Below, in pieces: positions 8,916 to 17,266 of a stretch of DNA of 36,462 nucleotides. Below the pieces are notes generated by a model. The model ran no database searches, was not told where the DNA came from, and worked only from the letters and a program-made list of their open reading frames with translations. This DNA is from Deltaproteobacteria bacterium (GTDB lineage: Bacteria; Myxococcota_A; Polyangia; JAAYKL01): NCBI GenBank assembly GCA_016936575.1, contig JAFGXQ010000174.1, forward strand, positions 1-36,462, in the 5' to 3' direction. The position numbers and the translations under genes were made by a program. Position 1 is the first letter of the stretch. Each line of letters begins with the position of its first letter.

Positions 8916-11039
8916 ATGCGATTATTTTGGTTTTTATGTATTCTATTTGGGGTATTCGCCTGCTCTGACGGCGGTAAAAATGACGACACAGACACTGTTC
9001 CCGCCGGCGACGCCGACACCGATACCGATACCGACACGGACGCCGATACCGACACGGACGCCGATACCGACACGGACGCCGATACCGACACGGACGCCGA
9101 TACCGATAGCGACACCGATACCGACACGGACGCTGATGCTGACAGCGACGCGGACTCAGACAGTGACTCCGACTCAGAAACACCTGTTGCAGGTGAAATA
9201 AGTCCCTATATTGTGGTGGATCAGTTCGGGTATCGCACAGACGCCGAGAAAATTGCGGTGATTCGCAACCCCCAACAGGGTTTCGACGCCGGTGAATCAT
9301 TTACTCCCGGCGCAACCTACGCGCTGGTTGACGCCGCAACGGAGCAGCAGGTTTTCACCGCCGCACCAACCGTTTGGAACGGCGGCGCCACCGACGAGTC
9401 TTCCGGCGACAAAGCCTGGTGGTTCGATTTTTCCGAAGTCACCGCATCCAGCACATATTATGTTCTCGATATTGATAACAATGTTCGCTCCGCACCGTTC
9501 CTGATTGGTGAAAACCCGTACAAGCAGGTGTTGAAGCACGCCCTGCGCACGTTCTTTTATCAGCGGGTAAACTTCGCCAAAGAAACGCCGTATGCGGATG
9601 CGCGCTGGACCGACAGCGCAAGCCATGTGGGGCCGTTGCAAGATGCGAACTGCCGATTGTACAGCGACCCCGACAACGCATCGACGGAGCGAGATTTAAC
9701 GGGGGGATGGTACGATGCGGGCGACTACAACAAGTATACTTCGTGGACCGCGAGCTATGTGGTTGCGTTGCTGCGTACGTATGAGGAAAACCCCGCGGCG
9801 TTCGGCGATGATTTCGATATTCCCGAATCCGGCAACGGCGTTCCCGACATCATCGACGAAGTTAAATGGGGATTGGATCATCTGGTGCGCCTGCAGAATG
9901 CCGACGGTTCGGTGCTCAGTGTGATGGGGCTTGACCACGGCAGCCCGCCCTCCTCCGCAGACGGCCCCAGCTTCTACGGTTCGAAATCTACCGCAGCAAC
10001 ATTATCAGCTGCCGCAGCCTACGCGTACGGCGCTAAAATATTCGCGGCAGACAACAGTTGGGGATATGCCTCGTATGTTTCAGATCTGGAAACCCGTGCG
10101 GAAAACGCGTGGAACTGGGCCGATGCCAATCCCAATGTGCTTTTCTACAACAACGACGATGGATACGGTACGGCCGGACTGGCCGCCGGGCAGCAGGAGG
10201 TGGATGACTACGGCAGGCTTACCCGAAAAATCGCCGCCGCAATTTATCTATTTGAAGTAACCGGCAGCGCGAGCTATCGCGACTTTGTCGACGCCTACTA
10301 CGCCGATGTGAACATGATTCAATGGACCTATGTTTTCCCGTACCAGGAAGAAAACCAGGATATGCTGCTCTATTACGCGCGAATGCCCGGGGCAACCGCA
10401 TCTGTGGCTGACGATATCATTTCGGTGTATCAGAGCGGCCTGGCCGGTGGCGACAACATGCCGTCGTACTCGGGAAACCTCGACCCCTACGGCGCCTACC
10501 TGGACAGCTACACCTGGGGCAGCAACAACACCAAAGCCAAACAGGGGCTCATCTTTGCGGCCAATCAGACGTACGCGCTCGACAACAGCCTGAATTCCGA
10601 TGCCATGGCCGCGGCCGAACGGTACATTCACTATATTCACGGTGTGAATCCGCTGGGGCTGGTGTACCTCTCCAATATGAACGAGTACGGTGCAGAACAC
10701 AGCGTGAATGAATTTTATCATTCATGGTTCTCAGACGGCAGCCCGGACTGGGATCGCGTGGGAACCTCCACCTACGGCCCCGCCCCCGGCTACCTCACCG
10801 GCGGTCCGAACCCCAGCTACGGATGGGACGGATGCTGCGACACCAACAGTTGCGGTTCCCCTGAAAACAACGCTATCTGCACTTCAGTAAATCTCGATCC
10901 GTTGCGCAACCAACCCAGCCAGAAATCATATCTCGACTTCAACACCTCATGGCCCCTCAACTCCTGGTCCGTCACCGAAAACTCCTGCGGCTACCAGACC
11001 AGCTACATCCGTCTGCTCTCCAAATTTGTAAATAATTGA
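8916..11039 (+). CDS. GH9 endoglucanase, lipid-anchored with Asp-rich linker
   Basis: Predicted to hydrolyse beta-1,4-glucan (cellulose or mixed-linkage glucan) at the cell surface. The signal ends in a lipobox (VFA|C, Cys16); residues 32-87 are an Asp-Thr/Ala/Ser linker. Residues about 93-180 form the CelD-type N-terminal Ig-like domain (SPYIVVDQFGYRTDAEKIAV). The (alpha/alpha)6 catalytic domain of family 9 follows: catalytic Asp pair D267 and D270 (GGWYDAGDYNKY), a conserved His region (IHGVNPLG) and the proton-donor Glu688 near the end (VTENSCGYQ). The 707-residue length fits an Ig-GH9 enzyme plus linker, and there is no carbohydrate-binding module. The ATG has a GGGAG site six bases upstream. 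Family and mechanism are well established; anchoring is inferred from the lipobox. Confidence 0.95.
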   Translation: MRLFWFLCILFGVFACSDGGKNDDTDTVPAGDADTDTDTDTDADTDTDADTDTDADTDTDADTDSDTDTDTDADADSDADSDSDSDSETPVAGEISPYIVVDQFGYRTDAEKIAVIRNPQQGFDAGESFTPGATYALVDAATEQQVFTAAPTVWNGGATDESSGDKAWWFDFSEVTASSTYYVLDIDNNVRSAPFLIGENPYKQVLKHALRTFFYQRVNFAKETPYADARWTDSASHVGPLQDANCRLYSDPDNASTERDLTGGWYDAGDYNKYTSWTASYVVALLRTYEENPAAFGDDFDIPESGNGVPDIIDEVKWGLDHLVRLQNADGSVLSVMGLDHGSPPSSADGPSFYGSKSTAATLSAAAAYAYGAKIFAADNSWGYASYVSDLETRAENAWNWADANPNVLFYNNDDGYGTAGLAAGQQEVDDYGRLTRKIAAAIYLFEVTGSASYRDFVDAYYADVNMIQWTYVFPYQEENQDMLLYYARMPGATASVADDIISVYQSGLAGGDNMPSYSGNLDPYGAYLDSYTWGSNNTKAKQGLIFAANQTYALDNSLNSDAMAAAERYIHYIHGVNPLGLVYLSNMNEYGAEHSVNEFYHSWFSDGSPDWDRVGTSTYGPAPGYLTGGPNPSYGWDGCCDTNSCGSPENNAICTSVNLDPLRNQPSQKSYLDFNTSWPLNSWSVTENSCGYQTSYIRLLSKFVNN
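9009..9176 (+). repeat. Asp-rich linker repeat with four perfect 18-bp units
   Basis: This stretch codes for 28 Asp-X pairs. Within it, 9027-9098 is four identical 18-bp units (GATACCGACACGGACGCC), each coding Asp-Thr-Asp-Thr-Asp-Ala. Identical synonymous codon choice in all four shows recent tandem duplication. Confidence 0.92.
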
Positions 11040-11102
11040 AACAGTTCTTACGCGCAGCGAATTTTTAATGCGAATTTTTTTGGGCTCAGTATTATCCTCG
11101 CC

Positions 11103-12629
11103 ATGAAATTCAGACTCAATCAGTATCGCAATGTTGTTTTTTGCACCGCATTGCTGAACACATGGGCAATTTTTTTCGGATGCGGTGGGCATGATGCCGC
11201 CCCAACGTCGCCGAAGAATGAATCTTTCACCTTGGCAGATGTGCAAATGGATGAAATCCCGCCGACAGAATTTGATTTGCTGCCGGTAAGCAATTTGAAT
11301 GTGACAGATGCGGTACTTGATGAAGAACTCACGCATTTTGACGGCGCAGCGGCGCTCTGGCTGGGTGATACGCGGCGACGCAGTTATGTGGTAGAAATTC
11401 CGGCACGACAAAAAATACCGAAGAACACCCTGGCGGGAGAGGAACAGCCGCCCCTGGTGATGGTGCACGGGTTGGGGGATGCGGGAATGCGTGATTTTTA
11501 TCCAGTATTAGAAACTTTGAGTGAAACGCGCGATCTAGTGTTGATTGACCTTCCCGGCCTGGGGCGTTCCGAGGTGCCGGACGATACAGCGCTGACGCCC
11601 GTATATTTCGCCCGGCGGGTGGCTCAAGTGATTCAGGCTCGGATTGATGGTCCATTCGACTTACTGGGCCATTCCCTGGGCGGAAATGTGTGTTTAACCC
11701 TGGCTTCGCACAGCGCACTTTCATTGCGCCGTCTGGTTATTGTGGATGCAGCCGGAGTGCTGCATCGGGAGGCGTTTGTGAAAAAGCAGGTGGATGCAGG
11801 TGCGGCACCGTTGTCGAAACTTCATAAAGGGCTGGGTGGTCTGGTGAAGGGGGTGGGAAAAACGCTGGTTGAAGTGACCGGGGTTGTAGAGCCTTCAGAC
11901 GCCAGGCTTGCCGGAGGCAGCGAAAAATTATCGACACCAGGGGCAAGGGCAGCGACCGCATTGATTTTACACCGCATCGGTGCGTACCTCCCCGCCATCA
12001 CCGCGCCGACACTTCTGGTATGGGGCGAGAATGACGCGGTTGCCCCCTTGCGAACCGGGCTGCTTCTATGGGACCGAATCGCAGCGGCTCGGCTGTCTGT
12101 GCTGGCCGATGTCGGGCATGTACCGATGACGGACGCACCGGAAGAAATGGTGAAAAGAGTCTCGAGATTTCTTGATTCCGCACCAACTATACCTTTTTTA
12201 CCGAAAACAGCGCCTGGGCAGTCGTCCAAAACAGTAAACTGCAAAGGCAGAGGTGAAGCCCATATTACCGAAAATTCGACATCTCTTCACATTATCTCAT
12301 GTCCGAGTATATTGATCGAAAACGCGTCGTTCAAACAACTGCGGATAGAAAACAGTACCGTTGAAATGACGGGCATAACCGTCACCGGGGGCACAACCGT
12401 ACGCAACAGCCGGATAGTCATTACCGGGGGAAGACTGAGCGGAGACATCGGTTTGTATATCGACAACGTCACCGCCGACATCGCGGGGTCATTCATAGAC
12501 GGACGCACCCATGCGGTGGCTGCAAAAACCTCATCTCGCTTATTATTTTCAGCCGTGGTAATCCACAGCGCTCACTACCACGGCGCAGTTCATGAACGAG
12601 TAGCCCTCGCCGCGAAGCAGGCGCTATAA
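11103..12629 (+). CDS. alpha/beta-hydrolase lipoprotein with C-terminal beta-solenoid
   Basis: The N-terminal signal ends FFG|C (Cys27), suggesting a lipid anchor. Residues about 115-360 are an alpha/beta-hydrolase: oxyanion region MVHGLGDAG, nucleophile elbow LLGHSLGGN (Ser), acid in LLVWGENDAVAP (Asp) and catalytic His in ADVGHVPMTDAPEE. The last 130 residues are a different fold, made of short beta strands of the ILIENASF, LRIENSTVEM, VRNSRIVITGG pattern, which reads as a small beta-solenoid. The hydrolase substrate cannot be told; esters on polysaccharides are plausible given the neighbours. It starts 63 bp after the GH9 gene on the same strand and could be co-transcribed. No clear ribosome-binding site precedes the ATG. 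It ends 9 bp from the convergent toxin gene. Confidence 0.85.
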   Translation: MKFRLNQYRNVVFCTALLNTWAIFFGCGGHDAAPTSPKNESFTLADVQMDEIPPTEFDLLPVSNLNVTDAVLDEELTHFDGAAALWLGDTRRRSYVVEIPARQKIPKNTLAGEEQPPLVMVHGLGDAGMRDFYPVLETLSETRDLVLIDLPGLGRSEVPDDTALTPVYFARRVAQVIQARIDGPFDLLGHSLGGNVCLTLASHSALSLRRLVIVDAAGVLHREAFVKKQVDAGAAPLSKLHKGLGGLVKGVGKTLVEVTGVVEPSDARLAGGSEKLSTPGARAATALILHRIGAYLPAITAPTLLVWGENDAVAPLRTGLLLWDRIAAARLSVLADVGHVPMTDAPEEMVKRVSRFLDSAPTIPFLPKTAPGQSSKTVNCKGRGEAHITENSTSLHIISCPSILIENASFKQLRIENSTVEMTGITVTGGTTVRNSRIVITGGRLSGDIGLYIDNVTADIAGSFIDGRTHAVAAKTSSRLLFSAVVIHSAHYHGAVHERVALAAKQAL

Positions 12630-12638
12630 CGTTGTGCG

Positions 12639-13079
12639 TCATTCATTCGCAGAATGAATACATTGTATTTCATTGAACACTTGGTAGTCTCTCGCGTTGC
12701 TGGAAAGGATGGCGGAAACGCCGTTACTCAAATAGGTAGCGGCGAGCATGGTATCGAGTATGCGTTTGCGACCAAGATGATATGTGATCATCCATCGCTT
12801 GAATAATGAGACTGTTTCAGCGTTTGGAAACACTTGTGTAACTTCGGTGCTTTGCCACCAGTGGACGGCACGATCGATGGATTGCGCTGTGGAGAGAGGC
12901 TTTTCAAAACGGCGGGGATCGGTAACCACATGGATATATTCGGACAGCACCTGAGGCGCGAGAGCAAATCGATGTCCGCTCGACGTCATTTGCACTAGCT
13001 GGCTGCGCGCGGTCTGGTGATTGGGATGCTCCAGTATATCGACCTCAACTAAAAAGGTGGTATCCAGACCGTTAATCAT
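12639..13079 (-). CDS. vapC: PIN-domain toxin (VapC type)
   Basis: PIN-domain ribonucleases of this type cut RNA, often initiator tRNA or rRNA, and are held inactive by a cognate antitoxin. The 146-residue protein has the acidic metal-binding residues in the expected places: Asp6 (GLDTTFLVE), Glu47 (VLSEYI), Asp109 (RILDTMLAA), and Asn128 with Asp131 (SSNARDY). Its start overlaps the end of the antitoxin gene by 8 bp, the normal order for this class. The residue pattern and partner make the assignment firm; the exact RNA target is unknown. Confidence 0.9.
   Translation of the reverse strand: MINGLDTTFLVEVDILEHPNHQTARSQLVQMTSSGHRFALAPQVLSEYIHVVTDPRRFEKPLSTAQSIDRAVHWWQSTEVTQVFPNAETVSLFKRWMITYHLGRKRILDTMLAATYLSNGVSAILSSNARDYQVFNEIQCIHSANE
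12641..12659. other. perfect 8-bp inverted repeat at toxin 3' end
   Basis: ATTCATTC and GAATGAAT are separated by three bases, giving a perfect 8-bp stem. It sits at the last codons of the PIN toxin and just past the end of the convergent hydrolase gene. It could end or protect both transcripts, but the stem is AT-rich and lacks a U tail, so terminator function is uncertain. Confidence 0.35.
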
Positions 13080-13305
13080 AAAGCATTTCTTCCAGTAAAT
13101 CGTCGCTTTTGAGAAGCGTTTGTCTGACTTTTCCGACAGAGATGGGGGGAGCTGCGAGAATGCATTGTCCTTTTTCCATATGAGCAGCGCGGTATTGCGT
13201 CATGGCTTCGCGAATCAATTCAGACGTGGTTCGGTCATGATGCGTGGCATACTCCTGAAATGCCTTGTAGTCTGTTTCGGATACATTTATAGTAATGGTT
13301 TTCAT
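13072..13305 (-). CDS. vapB: ribbon-helix-helix antitoxin (VapB type)
   Basis: The 77-residue protein begins with a ribbon-helix-helix DNA-binding motif: strand MKTITINVSETDY, helix KAFQEYATHH, turn, and helix TSELIREAMTQYRAA. The tail (SDDLLEEMLYD) would wrap the toxin. It neutralises the downstream PIN toxin and probably represses its own promoter. The ATG has no ribosome-binding site, and the best promoter places transcription start at about the ATG, so the message may be leaderless. Confidence 0.88.
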   Translation of the reverse strand: MKTITINVSETDYKAFQEYATHHDRTTSELIREAMTQYRAAHMEKGQCILAAPPISVGKVRQTLLKSDDLLEEMLYD

Positions 13306-13310
13306 ACATA

Positions 13311-13344
13311 TATATTAATGTATAATAACAATATGTCAATATTG
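13311..13344 (-). promoter_or_regulatory. putative vapBC promoter with palindromic operator
   Basis: On the minus strand TTGACA (13339-13334), a 16-bp spacer and TAATAT (13317-13312) form a good promoter. The -35 box lies inside a perfect inverted repeat, CAATAT-TGAC-ATATTG (13329-13344), a likely site for the ribbon-helix-helix antitoxin. The spacing puts the transcript start at or next to the antitoxin ATG. Confidence 0.5.
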
Positions 13345-13530
13345 TACAAACGCACATGCGCAACCGTCTGGAAAACATCGCCGGTGCCGAAGCCGCGGGA
13401 ATGCACGGACGGCAAGTAAACAGTACAGAAGCCGTGTTACGCGAATTGTCTGATTTTTGTGCCCAATCTTCTTTTTTTCGCTATGATTGAGATACCGAAC
13501 TGAAGATTCCAGAAAGGAAAAGGACGAAGT

Positions 13531-14019
13531 ATGATTCAATTGAAAATTTTACTACTCATCGCGTTGGTCCCGATGTTGCTGCTCGGGCCGCTGAGCTGTT
13601 CCGACAGTGATTCCGGCGGAGACGGCGATACCGACACCGATTCGGATTCAGATACCGATACCGATACCGACACAGACACAGACAGCGACAGCGATACCGA
13701 TTCAGATAGCGACACCGACAGCGACGCTGATTCGGACGCTGACAGTGATTCTGATACGGACAGCGATACTGACTCGGACACTGACTCGGAACCGTACGTT
13801 TGTACAAACATGTTCACATGTGTTGCCGACAACTGCACCAGCGAGTATCAGCAGTGCGTCGGTAATACAAGCTGCGCAGCGATTGTCCAATGCGCGCTTA
13901 CATGCCCATCCGACGACAGCGGCTGCGCAATTGCATGCCTGGCCCAGTATCCGGAAGGCGCCGAGCTGGCAAGCAACGTCCTAACTTGTACAGAAGCCAA
14001 CTGCGCCGATTGTCCCTGA
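13531..14019 (+). CDS. D-linker lipoprotein with small Cys-rich domain
   Basis: The 162-residue product has a lipobox (PLS|C, Cys23), an Asp-Ser/Thr linker (residues 31-86) and a compact C-terminal domain of about 70 residues with ten Cys, spaced as C-x4-C-x4-C-x6-C and continuing [22 protein letters not shown], and a final [10 protein letters not shown]. Small Cys-rich domains of this pattern recur in myxobacterial lipoproteins; their function is not known to me. The start follows a purine-rich stretch (AAGGAAAAGGA). It stands alone between the toxin-antitoxin pair and the esterase. Confidence 0.82.
   Translation: MIQLKILLLIALVPMLLLGPLSCSDSDSGGDGDTDTDSDSDTDTDTDTDTDSDSDTDSDSDTDSDADSDADSDSDTDSDTDSDTDSEPYVCTNMFTCVADNCTSEYQQCVGNTSCAAIVQCALTCPSDDSGCAIACLAQYPEGAELASNVLTCTEANCADCP
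13621..13788 (+). repeat. Asp-Ser/Thr linker repeat (28 pairs)
   Basis: A degenerate hexamer array coding alternating Asp and Ser/Thr/Ala makes up a third of the lipoprotein. Synonymous codons vary between units, unlike the perfect arrays in the GH9 gene and the lipoprotein at 20711. Confidence 0.88.
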
Positions 14020-14333
14020 TTCGTTTTCTTTTCGAATGTTCAAAACGACTCCCAATTGTTCCTGATTTTGTTCGCACCCTCCATTCCCCCACTTTTTATC
14101 TGATTTTTTTTAAGACGGATGAGCCGGTTTTGTGATTTATTGCACTGTAAAGATGCTTTACAAAGTTCCGGTTACACAGAAACAGTCGGAACGGACAACA
14201 CGGCAGGTGCCAACAATGAAACGACCAAAACCTATTCGCCCCCTACATGGGCACTCCGGCCATTCGCTCTTCTTTCGAAATGAATGTAAACGAATAACGA
14301 ACGCAACCATTGCGTAGAAAAGGAATAAAAAAC
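14020..14333. other. intergenic region, 314 bp, no gene seen
   Basis: The stretch has short T-rich runs soon after the upstream stop but no convincing hairpin. The open frames in it have no good start or recognisable product. It probably holds the promoter of the esterase gene, but I cannot point to one. Confidence 0.5.
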
Positions 14334-15311
14334 ATGCGTAATCAACCCGTATCCCCTATGGCAGCCGGACCTTGCACCTGGCTATTGGCGGCAATCCTGG
14401 CGATAGCGTTCTCGGCGGCAGCCTGTAACAACGAAAACGGCGTTGATGATGCCGCTGCATCTGAAAACGGTGCCGCGGAATGTGCGGATCAGCTCGACAA
14501 CGACAGTGACGGCGCAATCGACTGCGACGATGTGGAATGCGCGACCATCTGTGCCGCGAACGGGGATACCGATTCATCGACCGATTCCGATACCAATGCT
14601 CCTTCCGGACCGACGTTCCACGTGTTTCTGCTGCTCGGCCAATCCAATATGGAAGGGTGGCCCAAAGCGCTGGATGAAGATCGGGGGGAAGATGAGCGCG
14701 TACAGGTACTCGGATTTGACAACTGCACCCGCACAGGTCGAAAAACCGATGAGTGGGACGTGGCCGCGCCGCCCTTGCACAGCTGCTGGAACGACGGACT
14801 CGGGCCGGGAGACTATTTCGCCAAAACACTGGTGGAGGTAATTCCCGAAGGCGACACGATTGGGCTGGTTCCCTGTGCCAAGAACGGTGAAGCGATTGAA
14901 ACCTTCATGAAAGATGGCGGACAGTACTGGCAGTGGATTGTGGACCGGGCCAAGTTGGCGCAGGATGCCGGCGGCGTAATCGAGGGCTTCATTTTCCATC
15001 AGGGAGAATCCAACAACATGCAGTCCGATTGGCCGAGCAAGGTGCAGGCATTCATCGCTGACCTGAAGTCGGAACTGGGGCTGGGCGATATTCCGTTCCT
15101 GCCCGGTGAACTGGCTCAGGACGGCAGCTGTTCCGGACACAATCCGCTGGTTCACCAACTGGAGGGGTTGATTCCAAACACCCACGTCGTCGTCAGCGAC
15201 GGTCTGCATGTGGACCCATCAGACGAATGGAACGTCCATTTCGACCACGCCTCCCAGGTTACCTTCGGCCAACGCTATGCCCAGACCATGATTGACGCGC
15301 TGGGCTGGTAA
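14334..15311 (+). CDS. SASA/CE6-type carbohydrate esterase lipoprotein
   Basis: Predicted SGNH-fold esterase related to sialate O-acetylesterase and CE6 acetyl-xylan esterase, which strips acetyl groups from sugars so that xylanases can act. The signal ends SAAA|C (Cys31). A calcium-type motif (CADQLDNDSDGAIDCDDVEC) and a short Asp/Ser spacer precede the catalytic domain (about residue 95 on). Nucleophile Ser104 is in LLLGQSNMEG, the block with conserved Gln/Glu is FHQGESNNM, and the catalytic Asp/His region is NVHFDHASQVTFG. The ATG at 14334 is chosen over a TTG 24 bases upstream because an AAGGA site fits and the signal peptide starts there. Substrate is inferred from family and from the nearby xylanase and cellulases. 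Confidence 0.88.
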   Translation: MRNQPVSPMAAGPCTWLLAAILAIAFSAAACNNENGVDDAAASENGAAECADQLDNDSDGAIDCDDVECATICAANGDTDSSTDSDTNAPSGPTFHVFLLLGQSNMEGWPKALDEDRGEDERVQVLGFDNCTRTGRKTDEWDVAAPPLHSCWNDGLGPGDYFAKTLVEVIPEGDTIGLVPCAKNGEAIETFMKDGGQYWQWIVDRAKLAQDAGGVIEGFIFHQGESNNMQSDWPSKVQAFIADLKSELGLGDIPFLPGELAQDGSCSGHNPLVHQLEGLIPNTHVVVSDGLHVDPSDEWNVHFDHASQVTFGQRYAQTMIDALGW

Positions 15312-15475
15312 CCCACCGATTCCCGACATTCTGATTTTTCCGCCCGCCTTCCGCCGAATTATTCATTGGAAAACCCGATAAATTTGTTACACACAAAGTG
15401 ACGTGTTATTTCGCAGCTCTGTGAAAAGCAGTTGACCACAAACAGAAGCGGACGACACCGCGAGGAGGAAATAAA

Positions 15476-16069
15476 ATGAAAAAAATTTTGGGAATTTGCG
15501 GCAGCCCCAACGGTGAAAAAAGTACCACCCTGTTTGCGTTGCGCAAAACGCTGGAAGAGTGCTCGGCCAAAGGGTTTGAAACAGAAATTATCCAATTGTC
15601 TCAGTACTCTTTCGGCGGTTGCGTGGATTGCGGTGCCTGTCGAAAAAAACTGACATGTTCCCAGAAAGACGACTTTACGGAAAAGTTGATTTCCAAGCTG
15701 AATGATCCCGACATTGCCGGTTTTGTTTTCGCATCCCCGGTGTATTTCGGGGGAATCACCGGACAGCTGAAGTCGTTCCTGGACCGCGCCGTGATATTCA
15801 GGCGCAACGGATTCCTGTTCGCCAATAAAATCGCGGGTGCTCTGACCGTCGGAAGATCTCGAAACGGCGGCCAGGAACTTGCTGCTATGGACATCATCAA
15901 AAGCGCCTTGATACACGGAATGGCGGTGGTATCCGATGCCGCACCGACCAGTCATTTCGGCGGCAACCTGTGGAGCGGTCACCCCGACTCAATCACCGGA
16001 GACGACTCCGGAATTGAAACCGCGCGTAATCTGGGCATCAATATGGCGTATCACGCCGCAAGGGAATAG
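15476..16069 (+). CDS. NADPH-dependent FMN reductase / flavodoxin-fold protein with Cys motif
   Basis: The N-terminus (ILGICGSPNGEKSTT) is the phosphate-binding loop of the flavodoxin-like NADPH:FMN reductase family, and SPVYFGGITGQLKSFLDR is its second flavin-contacting block. After residue 45 there is C-x2-C-x2-C-x4-C (GGCVDCGACRKKLTC), a motif of iron-sulfur flavoproteins, which suggests a cluster or redox disulfide next to the flavin. The 197 residues match the family. A strong GAGGAGG site precedes the ATG. It stands alone and probably serves electron transfer in the cytoplasm; the partner is unknown. Confidence 0.88.
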   Translation: MKKILGICGSPNGEKSTTLFALRKTLEECSAKGFETEIIQLSQYSFGGCVDCGACRKKLTCSQKDDFTEKLISKLNDPDIAGFVFASPVYFGGITGQLKSFLDRAVIFRRNGFLFANKIAGALTVGRSRNGGQELAAMDIIKSALIHGMAVVSDAAPTSHFGGNLWSGHPDSITGDDSGIETARNLGINMAYHAARE

Positions 16070-16139
16070 CCTTTGAAAGAACTGAAGCCGATGTGCTTCT
16101 CCTATCATCAGCCAATACTCGATGGTCATATGCTATCCG

Positions 16140-16955
16140 TTATTTCTGACAATGAGCACAAAAATAGGTGGTTCGCCCTTTCAATGTGATTTTTGTCACT
16201 TCCGTTTTTTCGCACAGCCCACATATCTGCTGATGAAACACAACCAGATTATCCAATGCCGCCCCCCGTGAACCGGTTGCATCTGTATAACCGCCGCTGA
16301 AAGTGAGCCCCCGTTTTTTCAGACTCCCGGACAATACTTTTTTCATCGCCAGAACAATCTGTTGATGGTCGCTGGTCGTAATACTTCCGGCAGTTCGCGT
16401 CGGCAAAATGCGCGCATGGGCAAGGACTTCACACGCGATATAGTTGCCGACGCCGGCAAACGAAGTTTGGTCGAGTAGAAACGGTTTTATTTCCCGATTG
16501 GGGTATTTTGTGCACATTTTTTTCAGATAGGCCGTTGTAAATTCACGGCTGCTGACATCGACACCGAGTTTACGCAGCATCACGCTCGCAACGTCGCTGT
16601 CCACAAAATGGCACATGCCGAATCGTCGCGGATCCACATATGCGAAGTACACTGCACCGGATGCATTCTCACATGCAAAATGAATATGGGTATGCTTTTC
16701 GGTTATCGGTTGTTCAGATACCCGCCATCCGCCGCTCATTCCCAAACCCGACAGCATATGTGTGTCGTCGTCAAAAATAAAATCCAACTGTTTTCCTTTT
16801 CGCGCAATCTTTACGATTGTTTTTCCGGTGGGCGAAAACATTTTTGTTTTCACAATGGAACCCACAACTTTTGAAAACCGTGTCTGTTTGATCACCGCAG
16901 GCAGGTGCGGCAGCAACTGGCGTCGAATGGTTTCGACTTCGGGTAATTCAGGCAT
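16140..16955 (-). CDS. mutM: formamidopyrimidine-DNA glycosylase (Fpg/MutM)
   Basis: This base-excision repair enzyme removes oxidised purines such as 8-oxoguanine and nicks the DNA. The start is set at 16955 so that the processed protein begins Pro-Glu (MPELPEVETIRRQLLPHLP), because Pro2 is the catalytic nucleophile and Glu3 is essential; the frame extends 10 codons further upstream but that would bury them. The catalytic Lys (ARKGKQL), the PRRFG block, the helix-two-turn-helix (FAGVGNYIACEVL) and the C-terminal zinc finger (CGLC ... GRTTYFCAHC) are all present. The 271-residue length is typical. It lies convergent to the reductase gene and divergent from the peptidase gene. Confidence 0.95.
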   Translation of the reverse strand: MPELPEVETIRRQLLPHLPAVIKQTRFSKVVGSIVKTKMFSPTGKTIVKIARKGKQLDFIFDDDTHMLSGLGMSGGWRVSEQPITEKHTHIHFACENASGAVYFAYVDPRRFGMCHFVDSDVASVMLRKLGVDVSSREFTTAYLKKMCTKYPNREIKPFLLDQTSFAGVGNYIACEVLAHARILPTRTAGSITTSDHQQIVLAMKKVLSGSLKKRGLTFSGGYTDATGSRGAALDNLVVFHQQICGLCEKTEVTKITLKGRTTYFCAHCQK

Positions 16956-17009
16956 AGTCAGTCCAACATACGTTCGATGCGTCATTCATTCCAGTAAAAA
17001 TGAAAAACA

Positions 17010-17037
17010 GTTGTACTTTTTGTTACATTTTTGACAA
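17010..17037 (-). promoter_or_regulatory. putative mutM promoter
   Basis: On the minus strand TTGTCA (17037-17032), a 16-bp spacer and TACAAC (17015-17010) match sigma-70 boxes at five and four of six positions. The leader to the mutM start would be about 48 bases. Confidence 0.4.
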
Positions 17038-17253
17038 TTTGCATGTCGCTAATCCACAAAATTCACTGCATAGACATTTACCTCATTTAGATGACTTTTC
17101 TCCTCGATAAAAACCGATTTTTTTTGATGGCATTTATAAATTGAAACCGCTATGGTGCCCTCCATAAACAAATTGAAGTAGTAAGGCTCCTTCGAACATC
17201 CTGTTCATTTTATGACGGAGCTGACTATTGATGCGTCCCAAGGTTCCAACAAT

Positions 17254-17260
17254 GAGGAGG
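17254..17260 (+). promoter_or_regulatory. ribosome-binding site that fixes the peptidase start
   Basis: GAGGAGG lies six bases before the ATG at 17267. The open frame extends to 17228, but only the 17267 start has this site and begins a normal signal peptide. Confidence 0.8.
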
Positions 17261-17266
17261 TATGTC

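Larger units (their letters stand above)
16956..17266. other. divergent intergenic region between mutM and the peptidase gene
   Basis: This 311-bp AT-rich region contains a candidate mutM promoter (17010-17037, listed separately) and, for the peptidase, a weaker TTGAAA / CATAAA pair at 17141-17168 with 16-bp spacing. No gene or RNA is recognised. Confidence 0.45.

Noticed and set aside
14132-14317. 61-residue ORF before the esterase gene
   Set aside because: No ribosome-binding site, no recognisable feature, and it overlaps the likely promoter region.
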